DNA from: Mycobacterium asiaticum DSM 44297
Lineage (GTDB): Bacteria; Actinomycetota; Actinomycetes; Mycobacteriales; Mycobacteriaceae
Direction: 5' to 3'
Assembly (NCBI RefSeq): GCF_000613245.1
Contig: NZ_HG964938.1
Coordinates: 404,237-468,236, forward strand
Length of the DNA: 64,000 nucleotides
The translations under genes were made by a program, and so were the position numbers. A model generated the notes under the pieces. That model had not been told where the DNA came from, ran no database searches, and saw only the letters and a list, made by a program, of their open reading frames with translations. Every line of letters begins with the position of its first letter. The first letter of the stretch is position 1. Shown here piece after piece: positions 1 to 8,719 of this stretch.

Positions 1-50
1 TAACTAGTTGGGTACGATGGAAATCGAATCCCGAACTCTAGGAGTGCACC

Positions 51-467
51 GTGGCTGCGGATCGCCCGAACATCTGGCAGAACATCGCCTATTCGTACGG
101 ACGTCGCCTGCCCGACTCGATGCGGGAGTGGGTCGCCAACGACCTGGCCGGCGAGGGCGCCATCCGCCGGCACATGATCCGCATCGGGATACCCCCGCTG
201 TTGATACTGGCCCCGTTCTGGCTGTTGCCGGCGTCGTTGTACGTGCACCTGGAGATGACAGCGCCGATCTACATCTGGTCGTTGTTGATCGCGATGGCTC
301 TGAACAAGGTGTGGCGCCGGCACCGCCTGGCCCAGCACGGCCTCGACCCCAACCTTGTCGACGTGATCAAGCGCCAGAAGCAGGCTCACATTCACGAGGA
401 CTACGCGCGCCGCTACGGGCCGCGCCCCGAGTCGGCCGAATGGCAGGCGAACAGTAGCCCGTTCTGA
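51..467 (+). CDS. DUF5313 family small membrane protein
   Basis: 138-aa protein starting at a GTG that follows an AGGAG box about 6 nt upstream. The N-terminal ~45 residues are polar. Two hydrophobic segments follow (about residues 44-66 and 72-86), and the C-terminal tail is rich in His, Arg and Tyr and probably cytoplasmic. Length and layout match the mycobacterial DUF5313 family, which has no known function. The next gene, an OhrR-like regulator, starts 28 bp downstream on the same strand, so co-transcription is possible. I infer an inner-membrane location. The family assignment is from recall of the pattern, not a search. Confidence 0.75.
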   Translation: MAADRPNIWQNIAYSYGRRLPDSMREWVANDLAGEGAIRRHMIRIGIPPLLILAPFWLLPASLYVHLEMTAPIYIWSLLIAMALNKVWRRHRLAQHGLDPNLVDVIKRQKQAHIHEDYARRYGPRPESAEWQANSSPF

Positions 468-495
468 TCATCATCCCGACGGTTACGAAGGCGAC

Positions 496-975
496 ATGGG
501 CACCCGAACCGCTGCGGTAGACCCGCTGGCACTGGAACATCAGGTGTGCTTCGCGTTGGCCGCAACCAATCGCGCGGTACTTGCCGTCTACCGGCCACTG
601 CTGGAACCGCTCGGGCTGACCCACCCCCAGTATCTGGTCATGCTGGCGCTGTGGGACAACGCCAAAGCCGGTGGAAAAGCGTTGTCCGTCAAGGAAATTG
701 CCGGACTCCTGCAGATCGACTCGGCTACCCTGTCACCAATGCTGAAACGGTTGCAGGCCCAGGGCCTGATCACAAAGACCCGCAGCGCCGCCGACGAGCG
801 AACCACCCATGTCGAGTTGACACCGCAGGGCCGCAATCTGCGCCGGCAGGCGTTGAAGGTTCCCGAAGCGGTCGTCGAGCGGCTCGGCGTTGACCTTGCC
901 GAGCTGGAGCACTTGCGCGATGTGCTGACCAAGGTCAATGCGGCTGCGGTGGCCGCCGGTGCGCTCGACACTTAG
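496..975 (+). CDS. MarR/OhrR-like transcriptional regulator
   Basis: 159-aa winged-helix protein. The opening pattern (QVCFAL, then YRPLLEPLGLTHPQYLVMLALW) is the OhrR subgroup of MarR. Cys18 is placed like the peroxide-sensing cysteine of OhrR. The recognition region (residues ~75-100, DSATLSPMLKRL) and wing (~105-120, RSAADERTTHVELT) are intact. OhrR proteins repress an organic hydroperoxide reductase and let go when the cysteine is oxidised. No ohr gene is present nearby, so the target must lie elsewhere or the neighbour DUF5313 is the target. MarR membership is secure; the redox role is inferred from Cys18. Confidence 0.85.
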   Translation: MGTRTAAVDPLALEHQVCFALAATNRAVLAVYRPLLEPLGLTHPQYLVMLALWDNAKAGGKALSVKEIAGLLQIDSATLSPMLKRLQAQGLITKTRSAADERTTHVELTPQGRNLRRQALKVPEAVVERLGVDLAELEHLRDVLTKVNAAAVAAGALDT

Positions 976-984
976 CGCTGAGCG

Positions 985-1740
985 TCACTCGTGCCGCAGC
1001 ACCAGCAACTCGCCCGTCAACACCTCTTCTTCGAGCAGCCGCCCTATTCGCCCGCTCTGCCGCTCGGCGAGCTGCCACGCCTCGGTGTGGCCGTAGCGTT
1101 CGGAGAGCGCCTGAGTGACGGCGTCGACCCGTTCATTCCACGTTTCGGGTATCGCCGGCAGCTCAGCGGTTCGCAGCCATTCCTCGATCCGCAGCGAGGA
1201 TTGGCCGACCAGGTCGGCCAGTCCGTCCGGGCTGGGAAAGTGGTTGCTCTCAAGCTGATCCGCTGGGATGTCGTCGTGGGCGACGAACGCGAGCAGGCCG
1301 ATGTAGCCGCCGCGCCGCACGGTGCGGCGAAGCTCCTCCAGCAACTGGCGTTGATCCGGCGTCGTGCACAACACTCCCAATGACCACGCGGCGTCGAAGG
1401 CCGAATCAGCAAGAGGCGCTTGGGATCCCGATGCGCAAACCACCGGATAACCGAACAATCGCTTCGCGGCGCGACAAGCACCCGTCTCCGGCTCCAGGAG
1501 CACCGGGAGCACCTCGCGCGCCTGCGCGGCATAGGCGGCCGGGCCGCCGACGCCGGCCCCGGAGTCCAAGAAGGCCGCGCCCGGTTGGAGTTCCATGTGC
1601 TCGATGAGCCAATCCAGCGCCGCCGGGCTGCCGCTACCCCGGCAACCGGCGGGGATGTGATAGTCCGGACCCAAATCGGCCGCCACCCGGGCGGTCCATT
1701 CGGCCACCGTGTCGAACTCAGCCTGCATAGCGTCGGTCAT
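985..1740 (-). CDS. Class I SAM-dependent methyltransferase
   Basis: 251-aa protein with a SAM-binding glycine motif (AFLDSGAGVGGPAAY, about residues 56-70) and a post-I acidic residue (LLEPETG). The later strand ending in a GYIGLLAFVAHDD segment fits a small-molecule methyltransferase. Its ATG overlaps the stop codon of the upstream MTHFR-like gene by 4 bp (ATGA), so the two are translationally coupled. The substrate cannot be told from sequence. Coupling to a folate-type reductase suggests one-carbon chemistry, which is inference only. Confidence 0.8.
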   Translation of the reverse strand: MTDAMQAEFDTVAEWTARVAADLGPDYHIPAGCRGSGSPAALDWLIEHMELQPGAAFLDSGAGVGGPAAYAAQAREVLPVLLEPETGACRAAKRLFGYPVVCASGSQAPLADSAFDAAWSLGVLCTTPDQRQLLEELRRTVRRGGYIGLLAFVAHDDIPADQLESNHFPSPDGLADLVGQSSLRIEEWLRTAELPAIPETWNERVDAVTQALSERYGHTEAWQLAERQSGRIGRLLEEEVLTGELLVLRHE

Positions 1741-2720
1741 TGCGCCTCCTCCCTGATCCTGCGGCCGACCTCGGCCTTGATCTCCGCACCGATGTGCGCT
1801 CCGGACGCCGAAGCGAGCCCGGAAACGTTAACGCCCGCAACACCTTCAATTGAAATCAGCTCGCGGGCTTCGGCGACGGCGGCCGCGATCCCCGCCGCCA
1901 CCGGATCCGTTGCGGTCAAGACCTGCTCGGTCACCGCCTGATCCAATTCAAGACCCGGCAGTCCCTGCAGCACGGCCGCGGACACACTGTCGGTGAAAAC
2001 GGCCACGGCGGCGATCACCGGGATCGACAGGCCCGCCGACCGCGCCGCCGTCATGAATTCGGCGATCATCCGGGGATACGGGACGTGATTGAGCACCGCC
2101 ACATCCGCTCCGGCGCGTTGCTTCTCCACCAGGCGGGCGGGGCGGGCATGCACCGGCGGCGCCGTCGGTGTTTCGGGCACCGCCGGTGTCACCCCGACGG
2201 ATGCGGCCAGCGACACCAACCGCGGCCCGTCCAGATCGAAGGTCTGCGTCACGTCCGGCCGTACGTCGTAACCGCGTCCGTCGCCGGTCACGCAGAGCAC
2301 GGTGTCCACCCCGATGCTGCGCAACCCGCGCAGTTCCTGTTCGAGCACCACCCGATTGCGGTCGCGGCAGGACAACGTGATCCATGGCACCACGCCCGCG
2401 TCGAGCAACAGCGATCCCATCAGCGTCGGCGGAAAGTCTGGTTTGTTCTGATGCTCACCCACCAGCACGGCATCGCAGGCGGGCGCGAGGATGACGGCGG
2501 TGGCCGCGACGTCACCGCGGTCGAAGGGCGCGCAGCTGAAGTCGGTGAGCACGAACGGACCGGAGTTCTGCCACCTGGCGGGTCGCCGTGCCGGCGCGGG
2601 GCCTGCCCACGGCACCACGTCGTCGAATACGCATGCGCCGGCCTGCATTTCGCATTGCCCGTCGGGTCGTACTCCGCCGCACGGTCCGAACTCCATGCGT
2701 TTCGGACAACCCACCTTCAT
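1737..2720 (-). CDS. Methylenetetrahydrofolate reductase-like protein with N-terminal Cys domain
   Basis: 327 aa from the ATG at 2720. A GTG two codons upstream (2726) has a better spaced AGGGGG and is an alternative start. The N-terminus carries the cysteine-rich 'MTHFR C-terminal' type motif (CPKRMEFGPCGGVRPDG, then further Cys), here placed first. It is followed by an MTHFR-type barrel with the SCRDRN and VTGD motifs and an EKQRAGAD segment (about residues 215-225). The usual product would be 5-methyl-THF made from 5,10-methylene-THF. The fused form is seen in actinobacteria and may use another methylene/methyl carrier. It is the first gene of a two-gene operon with the methyltransferase. 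Confidence 0.8.
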   Translation of the reverse strand: MKVGCPKRMEFGPCGGVRPDGQCEMQAGACVFDDVVPWAGPAPARRPARWQNSGPFVLTDFSCAPFDRGDVAATAVILAPACDAVLVGEHQNKPDFPPTLMGSLLLDAGVVPWITLSCRDRNRVVLEQELRGLRSIGVDTVLCVTGDGRGYDVRPDVTQTFDLDGPRLVSLAASVGVTPAVPETPTAPPVHARPARLVEKQRAGADVAVLNHVPYPRMIAEFMTAARSAGLSIPVIAAVAVFTDSVSAAVLQGLPGLELDQAVTEQVLTATDPVAAGIAAAVAEARELISIEGVAGVNVSGLASASGAHIGAEIKAEVGRRIREEAQ

Positions 2721-2796
2721 CGGCACCCGGCGCCCCCTTGTAATCGGTACTCGCGGGCGGATACCCAACGGGCCGCACCCGCAAGCACAGTACAAA

Positions 2797-4092
2797 CTAG
2801 GGCACCGCCGCCGTTGTCCCGTCCGGAGTGCCTAACCGCTCTGCGAGCCAGGGCAGCGTGAGGGCGAAGGCCGTGGCGGCCGAGGGCCAGTCGTGCTTGC
2901 CGGGCAGGGCCACGACCTTGCAGGAGATGCCGTTTGCGGTACCGAGTGCGCACAGTGCCTCGGCGGCGTCCTGGCCGACCGCCTTGAGGTCTGCGGACGC
3001 GCCAGGAACCGCGAACAACCCGGACAGGTCAGCGTAGTGGCCGTGGCGGGTGATGACGGTGGCCGGATCGAACCACCTGTAGGCGAAGGCGTTGCCGCCG
3101 AACAGCCGCTCGATCGTCTGTTCGCGAGTGCCCGCGTTCGGCCCGATATCGCCGCCGATGTCGATGAACCCACTGAACGTTCCAGGGTGCATAACGGCCA
3201 GATCGACCGCGCATGTGCCGCCCGAGGAGAAGCCGGCGACGCCCCATTTGGTCTGCGTGCCGAGCCCGAATTGATCGGTGACCTCCGGGATCACTTCAGC
3301 GGTCAGATGGTCGGCGGCGTTGCCGCGCGGCCCGTTGACGCACTCGGTGTCGGAAGTGAATCCGCCTGTGGCGTCGGCGAATACTGCTACGGGTGCGTTT
3401 CCGCCATGTGCGGCGGCATAGCTGTCGAGCACCGTGACGGCATCGCCGGCGCGAACCCAGTCGGCCGGGGTGTTGAACTCGCCACCGATCATCAGTACTG
3501 CCGGCAGCGCGGGTGGCGGCGTGCTGGTGAACCACGCCGGCGGCAGGTAGACCCATTCGGTGCGGTGGGCGAAACCCGACACTCTGGTGCTGGTGTGCAC
3601 CGGCACCAATGCTCCGTTCGGCGGTGCCACGCCCAGCCGTTGCATCGCTCGCATGGTCTCCTGGTCTAGCTGGCCCGGCAGGGGCCGGCTGGCCAGTTGG
3701 CTCCAGGCACTGTGCACGGTCGCGAAATAACCCAGCCAGCCATTGATGGTCAACCCAGTGCTGAGCAGGCAGAACGACGCGGCGAATACGAGTACGTTGC
3801 GCCGCCACCAGTTGGCGTCCCGCCAGCCGAGGATGGCCAGCGCGACGGCTAGCCCGACCAGCGTCACCCATAGCCACATCTGCCACGGTGCCGGCTCACT
3901 GGCCAACCCGAGCGTGCCGTAATACCAGTACGCCAGCCCGCCCGTGCCCGCGGCCGCAGCAAAGGCCAGCGGTACCCGCCGCGTGCGCCAGCGCCGCCCG
4001 CGCCATCCGATGGCATACACCAACGCCGCGGCGGCCAGGCACTGTACCGCCGCCGGGATGACGCCGTGCATCAGCGAGGCACGCTCGAACAT
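2797..4092 (-). CDS. Membrane-anchored alpha/beta hydrolase (esterase D / mycolyltransferase-like fold)
   Basis: 431 aa. The first ~130 residues form about four hydrophobic segments, which should anchor the protein with the C-terminal domain outside. The catalytic part has the nucleophile elbow GFSSGGTCA (about residues 285-293), the wider LPAVLMIGGEFN strand, and a C-terminal GKHDWPSA with the catalytic His. This pattern matches the putative-esterase family (PF00756) that includes antigen 85 and S-formylglutathione hydrolase. Typical substrates are acyl esters of the envelope. It lies just downstream of a WS/DGAT gene on the same strand, which fits lipid-ester turnover. No strong ribosome site precedes the ATG; Met8 is an alternative start. 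Confidence 0.8.
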   Translation of the reverse strand: MFERASLMHGVIPAAVQCLAAAALVYAIGWRGRRWRTRRVPLAFAAAAGTGGLAYWYYGTLGLASEPAPWQMWLWVTLVGLAVALAILGWRDANWWRRNVLVFAASFCLLSTGLTINGWLGYFATVHSAWSQLASRPLPGQLDQETMRAMQRLGVAPPNGALVPVHTSTRVSGFAHRTEWVYLPPAWFTSTPPPALPAVLMIGGEFNTPADWVRAGDAVTVLDSYAAAHGGNAPVAVFADATGGFTSDTECVNGPRGNAADHLTAEVIPEVTDQFGLGTQTKWGVAGFSSGGTCAVDLAVMHPGTFSGFIDIGGDIGPNAGTREQTIERLFGGNAFAYRWFDPATVITRHGHYADLSGLFAVPGASADLKAVGQDAAEALCALGTANGISCKVVALPGKHDWPSAATAFALTLPWLAERLGTPDGTTAAVP

Positions 4093-4130
4093 GGCCGGGG
4101 AGTACCCAGTCCCGCGGCCGTGGCACCTGC

Positions 4131-5549
4131 TCAGCCGGTCGGCGCCGGGACGATGTCGGCGGCGCCCGGGAATCCCGCCGACTGACGCAGTTCGGCGAAG
4201 GCGTCGACGAAAGCGTCGGTCACCTCGTGGGTGTCGGTCAGGGTGGCGTCGTCGGAGAGCACCGAGACGCTCAGCTGGTCGACGTAGCTCCAGACGGTGA
4301 TGTTCAGCGCGGCACCCGCGGCCAGCGGGCCCACCGAATAGAACTCGCTGATCTCAGCACCGGCGATGCGACCGCGTTCCCGCGGGCCCGGCACGTTCGA
4401 CACGATCAGGTTGAACAACTGGTTGGGTGCCTCACGCCGCGACATCCACGCAAACGTCGCGCGGGTGATGGTGGGCGGCACGAATTCCAGCCACCGCCCC
4501 ACCAGCGTGGGGCCAAGCAGTTGGTGATCCTCTTTGGCGATGCGCGTCGACGTCCGGATCAGGCCCAGGCGCGCTACCGGGTCGGCAATCTGCACCGGCA
4601 GCGAAACCAGCATGGTGGCCAGTGCATTGCCGGTGATCCGGTCGGGCGACGTATCGGTGGCGGTGGGGATCGAGGCGATGAGCGGCCGGTCGGCGGCCTC
4701 ACCGTGATCGCGCAACAGCCGCCGCAGGGCACCCGCCGCGACGGTAAGCACCAGATCGTTGATGGTTACTTCGAGTCTCTTGCTGAGCTCTTTGACGTCG
4801 GCCAGCGGCAACGAGGCGCTGGCGAAAGTTCTTCCCGGCGACAGCTTGTGGTTGAGGAAGGTGGGCGCCGGGTCGAACCGGCCGGCTAGTTCAGGGTGCC
4901 GCAGCCGGTGCCGGGCGCGGCGCTGCAAGCGGTAAGCGCCGACGACTCCGTCCCGAACGGCCGACGGCAACGTGGCGAGCCGCGCGGCATGGTCAGCTGC
5001 CACGAACCGCAGCACCTCTCGGGTCGTCGGCGCTGGGGAGCCTGAAGCAGCCTGCGGCAGTTCGGATTCGGACCCGGTCCAGTCCACCGTGCGCGCCATC
5101 AGATTCGCCGAAGCGACGCCGTCCGCCAGCACGTGATGCACCTTGCCGATCACCGCGACGCGTTGGTCGCTCAACCCCTCCGCGTAATAGAACTGCCACA
5201 GGGGGCGATTACGGTCCAGCGGCGTGCTGGCGATCTCGCCGATCAGGACGTCGAGTTGGCGCCGCCCGCCGGGCGGCGGGACCCGCACGTGCTGCAGGTG
5301 GTAGTCGAGGTCAAGTTCGGCGTTCTCGCGCCAGATCGGGCGATGCACCCGCCACGGAGTGGCCACCATCTGGTAGCGCATCGGCTCGAGCACCGGTAAC
5401 CGGTCGCGAAACACGTCACGAAACGCCTCGAAGGACGCCCCACCTCCGAAGCCGGAGGTGTCGACTACCGCCACCTTGAGGGTGTGCTGGTGCACGTTGG
5501 GCGTCTCGCTGGCCAGCATGAGCACATCCCAACCACTGAGTCGCTTCAC
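4131..5549 (-). CDS. WS/DGAT family wax ester synthase / diacylglycerol O-acyltransferase
   Basis: 472 aa from the GTG at 5549, which has GAGGAG 5 nt upstream. The reading frame stays open well upstream, but that part is not family-like. The N-terminal 'SGWDVLMLASET' opening is typical, and the catalytic HHxxxDG motif is present (KVHHVLADG, about residues 135-143). Conserved later blocks include 'NDLVLTVAAGALRRLL' and 'NLIVSNVPGPRE'. These enzymes make triacylglycerol or wax esters from acyl-CoA at the membrane or lipid droplet. A methylmalonyl or mycolate role cannot be judged. It sits between an alpha/beta hydrolase and an envelope-type esterase, all on the minus strand, suggesting a storage-lipid cluster. 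Confidence 0.95.
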   Translation of the reverse strand: MKRLSGWDVLMLASETPNVHQHTLKVAVVDTSGFGGGASFEAFRDVFRDRLPVLEPMRYQMVATPWRVHRPIWRENAELDLDYHLQHVRVPPPGGRRQLDVLIGEIASTPLDRNRPLWQFYYAEGLSDQRVAVIGKVHHVLADGVASANLMARTVDWTGSESELPQAASGSPAPTTREVLRFVAADHAARLATLPSAVRDGVVGAYRLQRRARHRLRHPELAGRFDPAPTFLNHKLSPGRTFASASLPLADVKELSKRLEVTINDLVLTVAAGALRRLLRDHGEAADRPLIASIPTATDTSPDRITGNALATMLVSLPVQIADPVARLGLIRTSTRIAKEDHQLLGPTLVGRWLEFVPPTITRATFAWMSRREAPNQLFNLIVSNVPGPRERGRIAGAEISEFYSVGPLAAGAALNITVWSYVDQLSVSVLSDDATLTDTHEVTDAFVDAFAELRQSAGFPGAADIVPAPTG

Positions 5550-5575
5550 CACCGCTCCTCTCAGCCGTGCCCGTG

Positions 5576-6454
5576 CTAGGGAACCGCCCGCCCTCCATGC
5601 TGGCACGTGGGAAGCCGACGGTGTACCGATTCGATCGCCTGCACGACCCCCGGGACGAACGCGGCGGGCGCAAAAGTGCACCCCGCGTGGCCCGCCTCGA
5701 TCGGCACCATGACCGCGTCCGGAATCCGGTCCGCCAGCCACTTCTGCCGGGCCACACCGAACGCGCGATCCTTCATCGTGACTACCACCGCGGTCGGCAC
5801 ATCGATGTCGCCGACCCACGAGGTCGAGTCGAACCGGACCACTTCGGCAATCGCGCGGGTGATGCCGCCCGCAGAGGTGCTACGGAACTGCCCGAGCACC
5901 CATTGGTGGTCGGGCAGGAAGCCTTGCGTCACCGCACCGGCGGGCTGACAGCGGCGGGGTGCGGGGGTGAGTGACTCGATGAGAGCCGCGAACAACCCGG
6001 TGGCCACCCGCTCGTACTGGGCCCGGCTCACCGCCGCAGCGGCGGCACACAACACCAGCCCGTCCACCCGTTCGCGGTGCCGCCGCCAGACCAGCTGCGC
6101 GACCAGCGACCCCATCGAGTAGCCCACCGGCACGAAGCTGTCGATACCCAGGACGTCGGCCACTGCGACGACGTCGTCGGCGCAATCCTCCAACAGCATT
6201 CGCGGCGGTGAAATGCCTTGGCCGTGGCAGCGCTGGTCGAAGATGACCACGCGCCCGAACTGCTGGATGGCGTCCAGCGCGGGGTACCAGGTCATCAACC
6301 CGGTGCAGGCCAGCGAATGCAGCAGGACGTAGGTGGGGCCGTCGCATGGCCCGGAGTCGTAGACGTAGGTGTTCCCCCGCCCGGGCAATTCAAGCACCTG
6401 GCCCGACGGCACATCGGCGGCCGGGGCCACTGCGGGCACCTTCGGTAACCGCAT
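5576..6454 (-). CDS. Alpha/beta-fold hydrolase
   Basis: 292 aa. It has the strand-turn YVLLHSLACTG forming the oxyanion region, the nucleophile elbow GYSMGS (about residues 118-123), an acidic residue after strand 7 (TMKDRAFG), and a late His (EAGHAGC). This is a standard serine hydrolase triad of the AB-hydrolase-1 type. No signal peptide is seen, so it is probably cytoplasmic. The stop lies 26 bp upstream of the WS/DGAT start, so the hydrolase is likely the first gene of that operon. The substrate is unknown; a lipid ester is the contextual guess. Confidence 0.85.
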   Translation of the reverse strand: MRLPKVPAVAPAADVPSGQVLELPGRGNTYVYDSGPCDGPTYVLLHSLACTGLMTWYPALDAIQQFGRVVIFDQRCHGQGISPPRMLLEDCADDVVAVADVLGIDSFVPVGYSMGSLVAQLVWRRHRERVDGLVLCAAAAAVSRAQYERVATGLFAALIESLTPAPRRCQPAGAVTQGFLPDHQWVLGQFRSTSAGGITRAIAEVVRFDSTSWVGDIDVPTAVVVTMKDRAFGVARQKWLADRIPDAVMVPIEAGHAGCTFAPAAFVPGVVQAIESVHRRLPTCQHGGRAVP

Positions 6455-6598
6455 CGTGGAAAGAGCCTGCCGCCAGCTGTCGATGGGCTATTGAAACACA
6501 GCGGCCACCTCGGACGGACGCCGTGCCCGCGGGCCGGTTTCCCCGGAACGCGATCCGGGTAGCAGAGAGGGACACGCACCCCCTGGAAGGGAGAAATC

Positions 6599-6745
6599 GT
6601 GACGACTGCCGAACAGCCACCCCCGGAGGGCGCCGAGCAACCACCGCAGGCCGCAGAGGGTGAGGGAGGCAAGGACAGCTCCAAAGAGTTCACCGCGGAT
6701 CCGTCGTCGGCCGCCGACGGTGGAGGTGACGACGCGGACGAGTGA
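6599..6745 (+). CDS. Small acidic disordered protein (48 aa), function unknown
   Basis: A GTG start at 6599 preceded by GGAAGGGAG with good spacing opens a 48-codon frame. The product is almost free of hydrophobic residues and rich in Glu, Asp, Pro, Gly and Ala, ending in GGGDDADE. It should be soluble, acidic and intrinsically disordered. It ends 4 bp before the ATG of the DUF1206 gene, suggesting the pair is co-transcribed. I do not recognise a family. The strong ribosome site, consistent codon use and the downstream partner are the support. Confidence 0.6.
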   Translation: MTTAEQPPPEGAEQPPQAAEGEGGKDSSKEFTADPSSAADGGGDDADE

Positions 6746-6749
6746 CGTC

Positions 6750-7553
6750 ATGCGGTGGAAGCTTCTGCACGACGCGACTCGTCACGACGGCGTACGGTTC
6801 GCTGCCAGAACGGGATTCATCGTCAGCGGTGTCATCCATCTGCTGATCGCGTATCTGATCGCCCGCATCGCTTGCGGGAGTTCGGCCAACGCCGATCCGT
6901 CCGGCGCCCTGGCGACAGTGGCGGCCGGCGGCGGCGGCGAGGCGGCGTTGTGGGGTCTCGCCGTGGCGTTGATCCCGTTGACGCTGTGGCGACTCGCCGA
7001 GGCGTTGATCGGCTTGCATCCGGCCGAGGGTGTCGACGGCGACCCGCAGGATGCGAGCACGGGAAATCGCTTGAAGGCGTTGGGATTGATGGTGGTCTAC
7101 TGCGGTGTGGGTCTGACCGCGGTGCGTTTCGCTCTCGGTGACCGCCAGCCGAGCGGTCAGCAGACCGCCGGCCTCAGCGCCCGGCTGATGCAGTCGGCAC
7201 CGGGCCGCGCGGCCCTGATCGTCGGCGGTGTGGCGGTGGTCGTGGTCGGTGGCTATCACGCGTACAAAGGGGCATCGAAGAGATTCCTGACCGACCTGAC
7301 CGATCGACCCAAGGTGGTGGCGGTGCTCGGCGGCTGCGGTTATGTCGTCGAGGGGCTGGTGTTGGGCATCGCGGGGGTGCTGGTCGTCAAGGCGTCCGTC
7401 GACGTCGATCCCGCCAAGGCGGCGGGACTGGATGCTGCCGTGAAAACCCTTGCCGGGACCCGCATCGGGATGGTGTTGCTGGCTTTGGCGTCTTTCGGGT
7501 TTGCGGCTTACGGGCTGTACAGCTTTGCGCTGAGCCGTTATTCGCGGATGTGA
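6750..7553 (+). CDS. DUF1206 integral membrane protein
   Basis: 267 aa from the ATG at 6750; the open frame before it overlaps the small acidic gene and is not used here. Three similar units, each with two hydrophobic helices, start near ARTGFIVSGVIHLLIAYL, GLMVVYCGVGLTAVRFAL and LGGCGYVVEGLVLGIAGVLV. This triplication is the DUF1206 pattern. No enzymatic motif is visible and no function is known. The stop overlaps the end of the convergent PolA-like gene by 16 bp. Confidence 0.85.
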   Translation: MRWKLLHDATRHDGVRFAARTGFIVSGVIHLLIAYLIARIACGSSANADPSGALATVAAGGGGEAALWGLAVALIPLTLWRLAEALIGLHPAEGVDGDPQDASTGNRLKALGLMVVYCGVGLTAVRFALGDRQPSGQQTAGLSARLMQSAPGRAALIVGGVAVVVVGGYHAYKGASKRFLTDLTDRPKVVAVLGGCGYVVEGLVLGIAGVLVVKASVDVDPAKAAGLDAAVKTLAGTRIGMVLLALASFGFAAYGLYSFALSRYSRM

Positions 7554-8719
7554 GACATAGCCGCGGCCAAGATGGGGCCGCAGCCGATCGATACCTCGAG
7601 CGGCTCGTCCAGCGGGTAGGCGCCGCACATGCTGTCGCGGACATAGCCGGCCAAGTCATCACGCTCGTCGGCGACAACCTCGAACACCAGCCGGCCGGAC
7701 AGCTGCAGCACCAGCCGCGATCTCAGGCCGACCGCCTTGATCGCCTGGTCCACATTGATCATCGCGACCTTGACGATGTCATCCGCGCTGCCCCGGATCG
7801 CCATCGCGACGGCGGCGCGCTCGGCGGCCGCACGCATCCGGGGATCATTGCTGCCCAGGCCCGGAAGGTAGCGTCGCCGACCCAGCAGGGTCGAGGCGTA
7901 TCCGAGCCTGCGGGCCTGGTCGATCACGGCACCTTCGCCGGCCCAGTGCGCCAGGATGGGGGTGTCCAGATCGCGGTACTGCGCGACCATCAGTTCGGCA
8001 TAGCCCTCGCCCGCCACGACCGCCTCGCATACCTCGTGCCCGGCAGCCGCAACGTGGATACGCCCGTCCGGCGCAACGGGTTTCGGGGCCGCGTTGGCCG
8101 CCAGTATCCGAGGGTCCACGGCGACGCCTACCCCCACCAGCTCGGTCAGCACCCGTTGCGCCGGCAGCTCCAGCCGCCCCAGTAGCGAGGAGGAGTCGAT
8201 GCGCGCCAGCTCCTCGTCCAGTACGTCGGCGAGGTCGAGCACCGCGCATGCCTGCAAGATCAACCCCTGCGGGCTGTGTCCCTCAAAGGCCTCCGTCGGC
8301 AGCGCACAACGCATGTGGTGCACCAAAAGCTCGTTGAGCGAACCGGATTGACGCTCTGGACACAGCAAGCGGGCCGCCAGGACGGTGTCGGAGGTGATGC
8401 CGCGCAGGGCCCAGTCGCGTCGCCCCAGCGCGTGCATCGCCGTCGTCGCGTCGTGCACCGCTTTGGGCGGCCCCGGGTCGGCGAGCCAGGACACCAACGC
8501 CTCCGTGTCATCCTGGGTCAGCGCGGCAAGGTCGAGAAAACGACCGTCCCCGTCGGCGGCGACGATCGCCAGCGCCACGGCCCGCGCGTCGTAGCCGGTA
8601 CCGGTAGCGGCAACGCTCAAACCGAACCGGTTGCCCAGGCTGTGTTCCGACAGCCAGGCGGGCAGCTCCCCCGCTTCCAGCACCCGCCCGCGTACGTCGA
8701 AATCTTTGGACAGGCTCAT
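7538..8719 (-). CDS. Shortened PolA paralogue with lost polymerase motifs
   Basis: 393 aa from the ATG at 8719. The N-terminal ~190 residues align by eye with the vestigial 3'-5' exonuclease domain of mycobacterial DNA polymerase I (WALRGITSDTVLAARLL). The rest follows the PolA C-terminus (LELPAQRVLTEL, GEGYAELM, STLLGRRRYLPGL, AERAAVAMAIRGSADDIVKVAMI, SIGCG). There is no 5'-nuclease domain. Motif A, usually DYSQIE, reads QYRDLD. The O-helix Lys region (motif B) is missing because about 60-80 residues are deleted. Motif C, usually HDE, reads SGR. Both metal-binding aspartates are therefore gone and polymerase activity is not expected. The frame is intact over almost 1.2 kb, so it may be a retained non-catalytic DNA-binding protein. 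Its ATG overlaps the stop of a 47-codon ORF. Confidence 0.8.
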   Translation of the reverse strand: MSLSKDFDVRGRVLEAGELPAWLSEHSLGNRFGLSVAATGTGYDARAVALAIVAADGDGRFLDLAALTQDDTEALVSWLADPGPPKAVHDATTAMHALGRRDWALRGITSDTVLAARLLCPERQSGSLNELLVHHMRCALPTEAFEGHSPQGLILQACAVLDLADVLDEELARIDSSSLLGRLELPAQRVLTELVGVGVAVDPRILAANAAPKPVAPDGRIHVAAAGHEVCEAVVAGEGYAELMVAQYRDLDTPILAHWAGEGAVIDQARRLGYASTLLGRRRYLPGLGSNDPRMRAAAERAAVAMAIRGSADDIVKVAMINVDQAIKAVGLRSRLVLQLSGRLVFEVVADERDDLAGYVRDSMCGAYPLDEPLEVSIGCGPILAAAMSHIRE

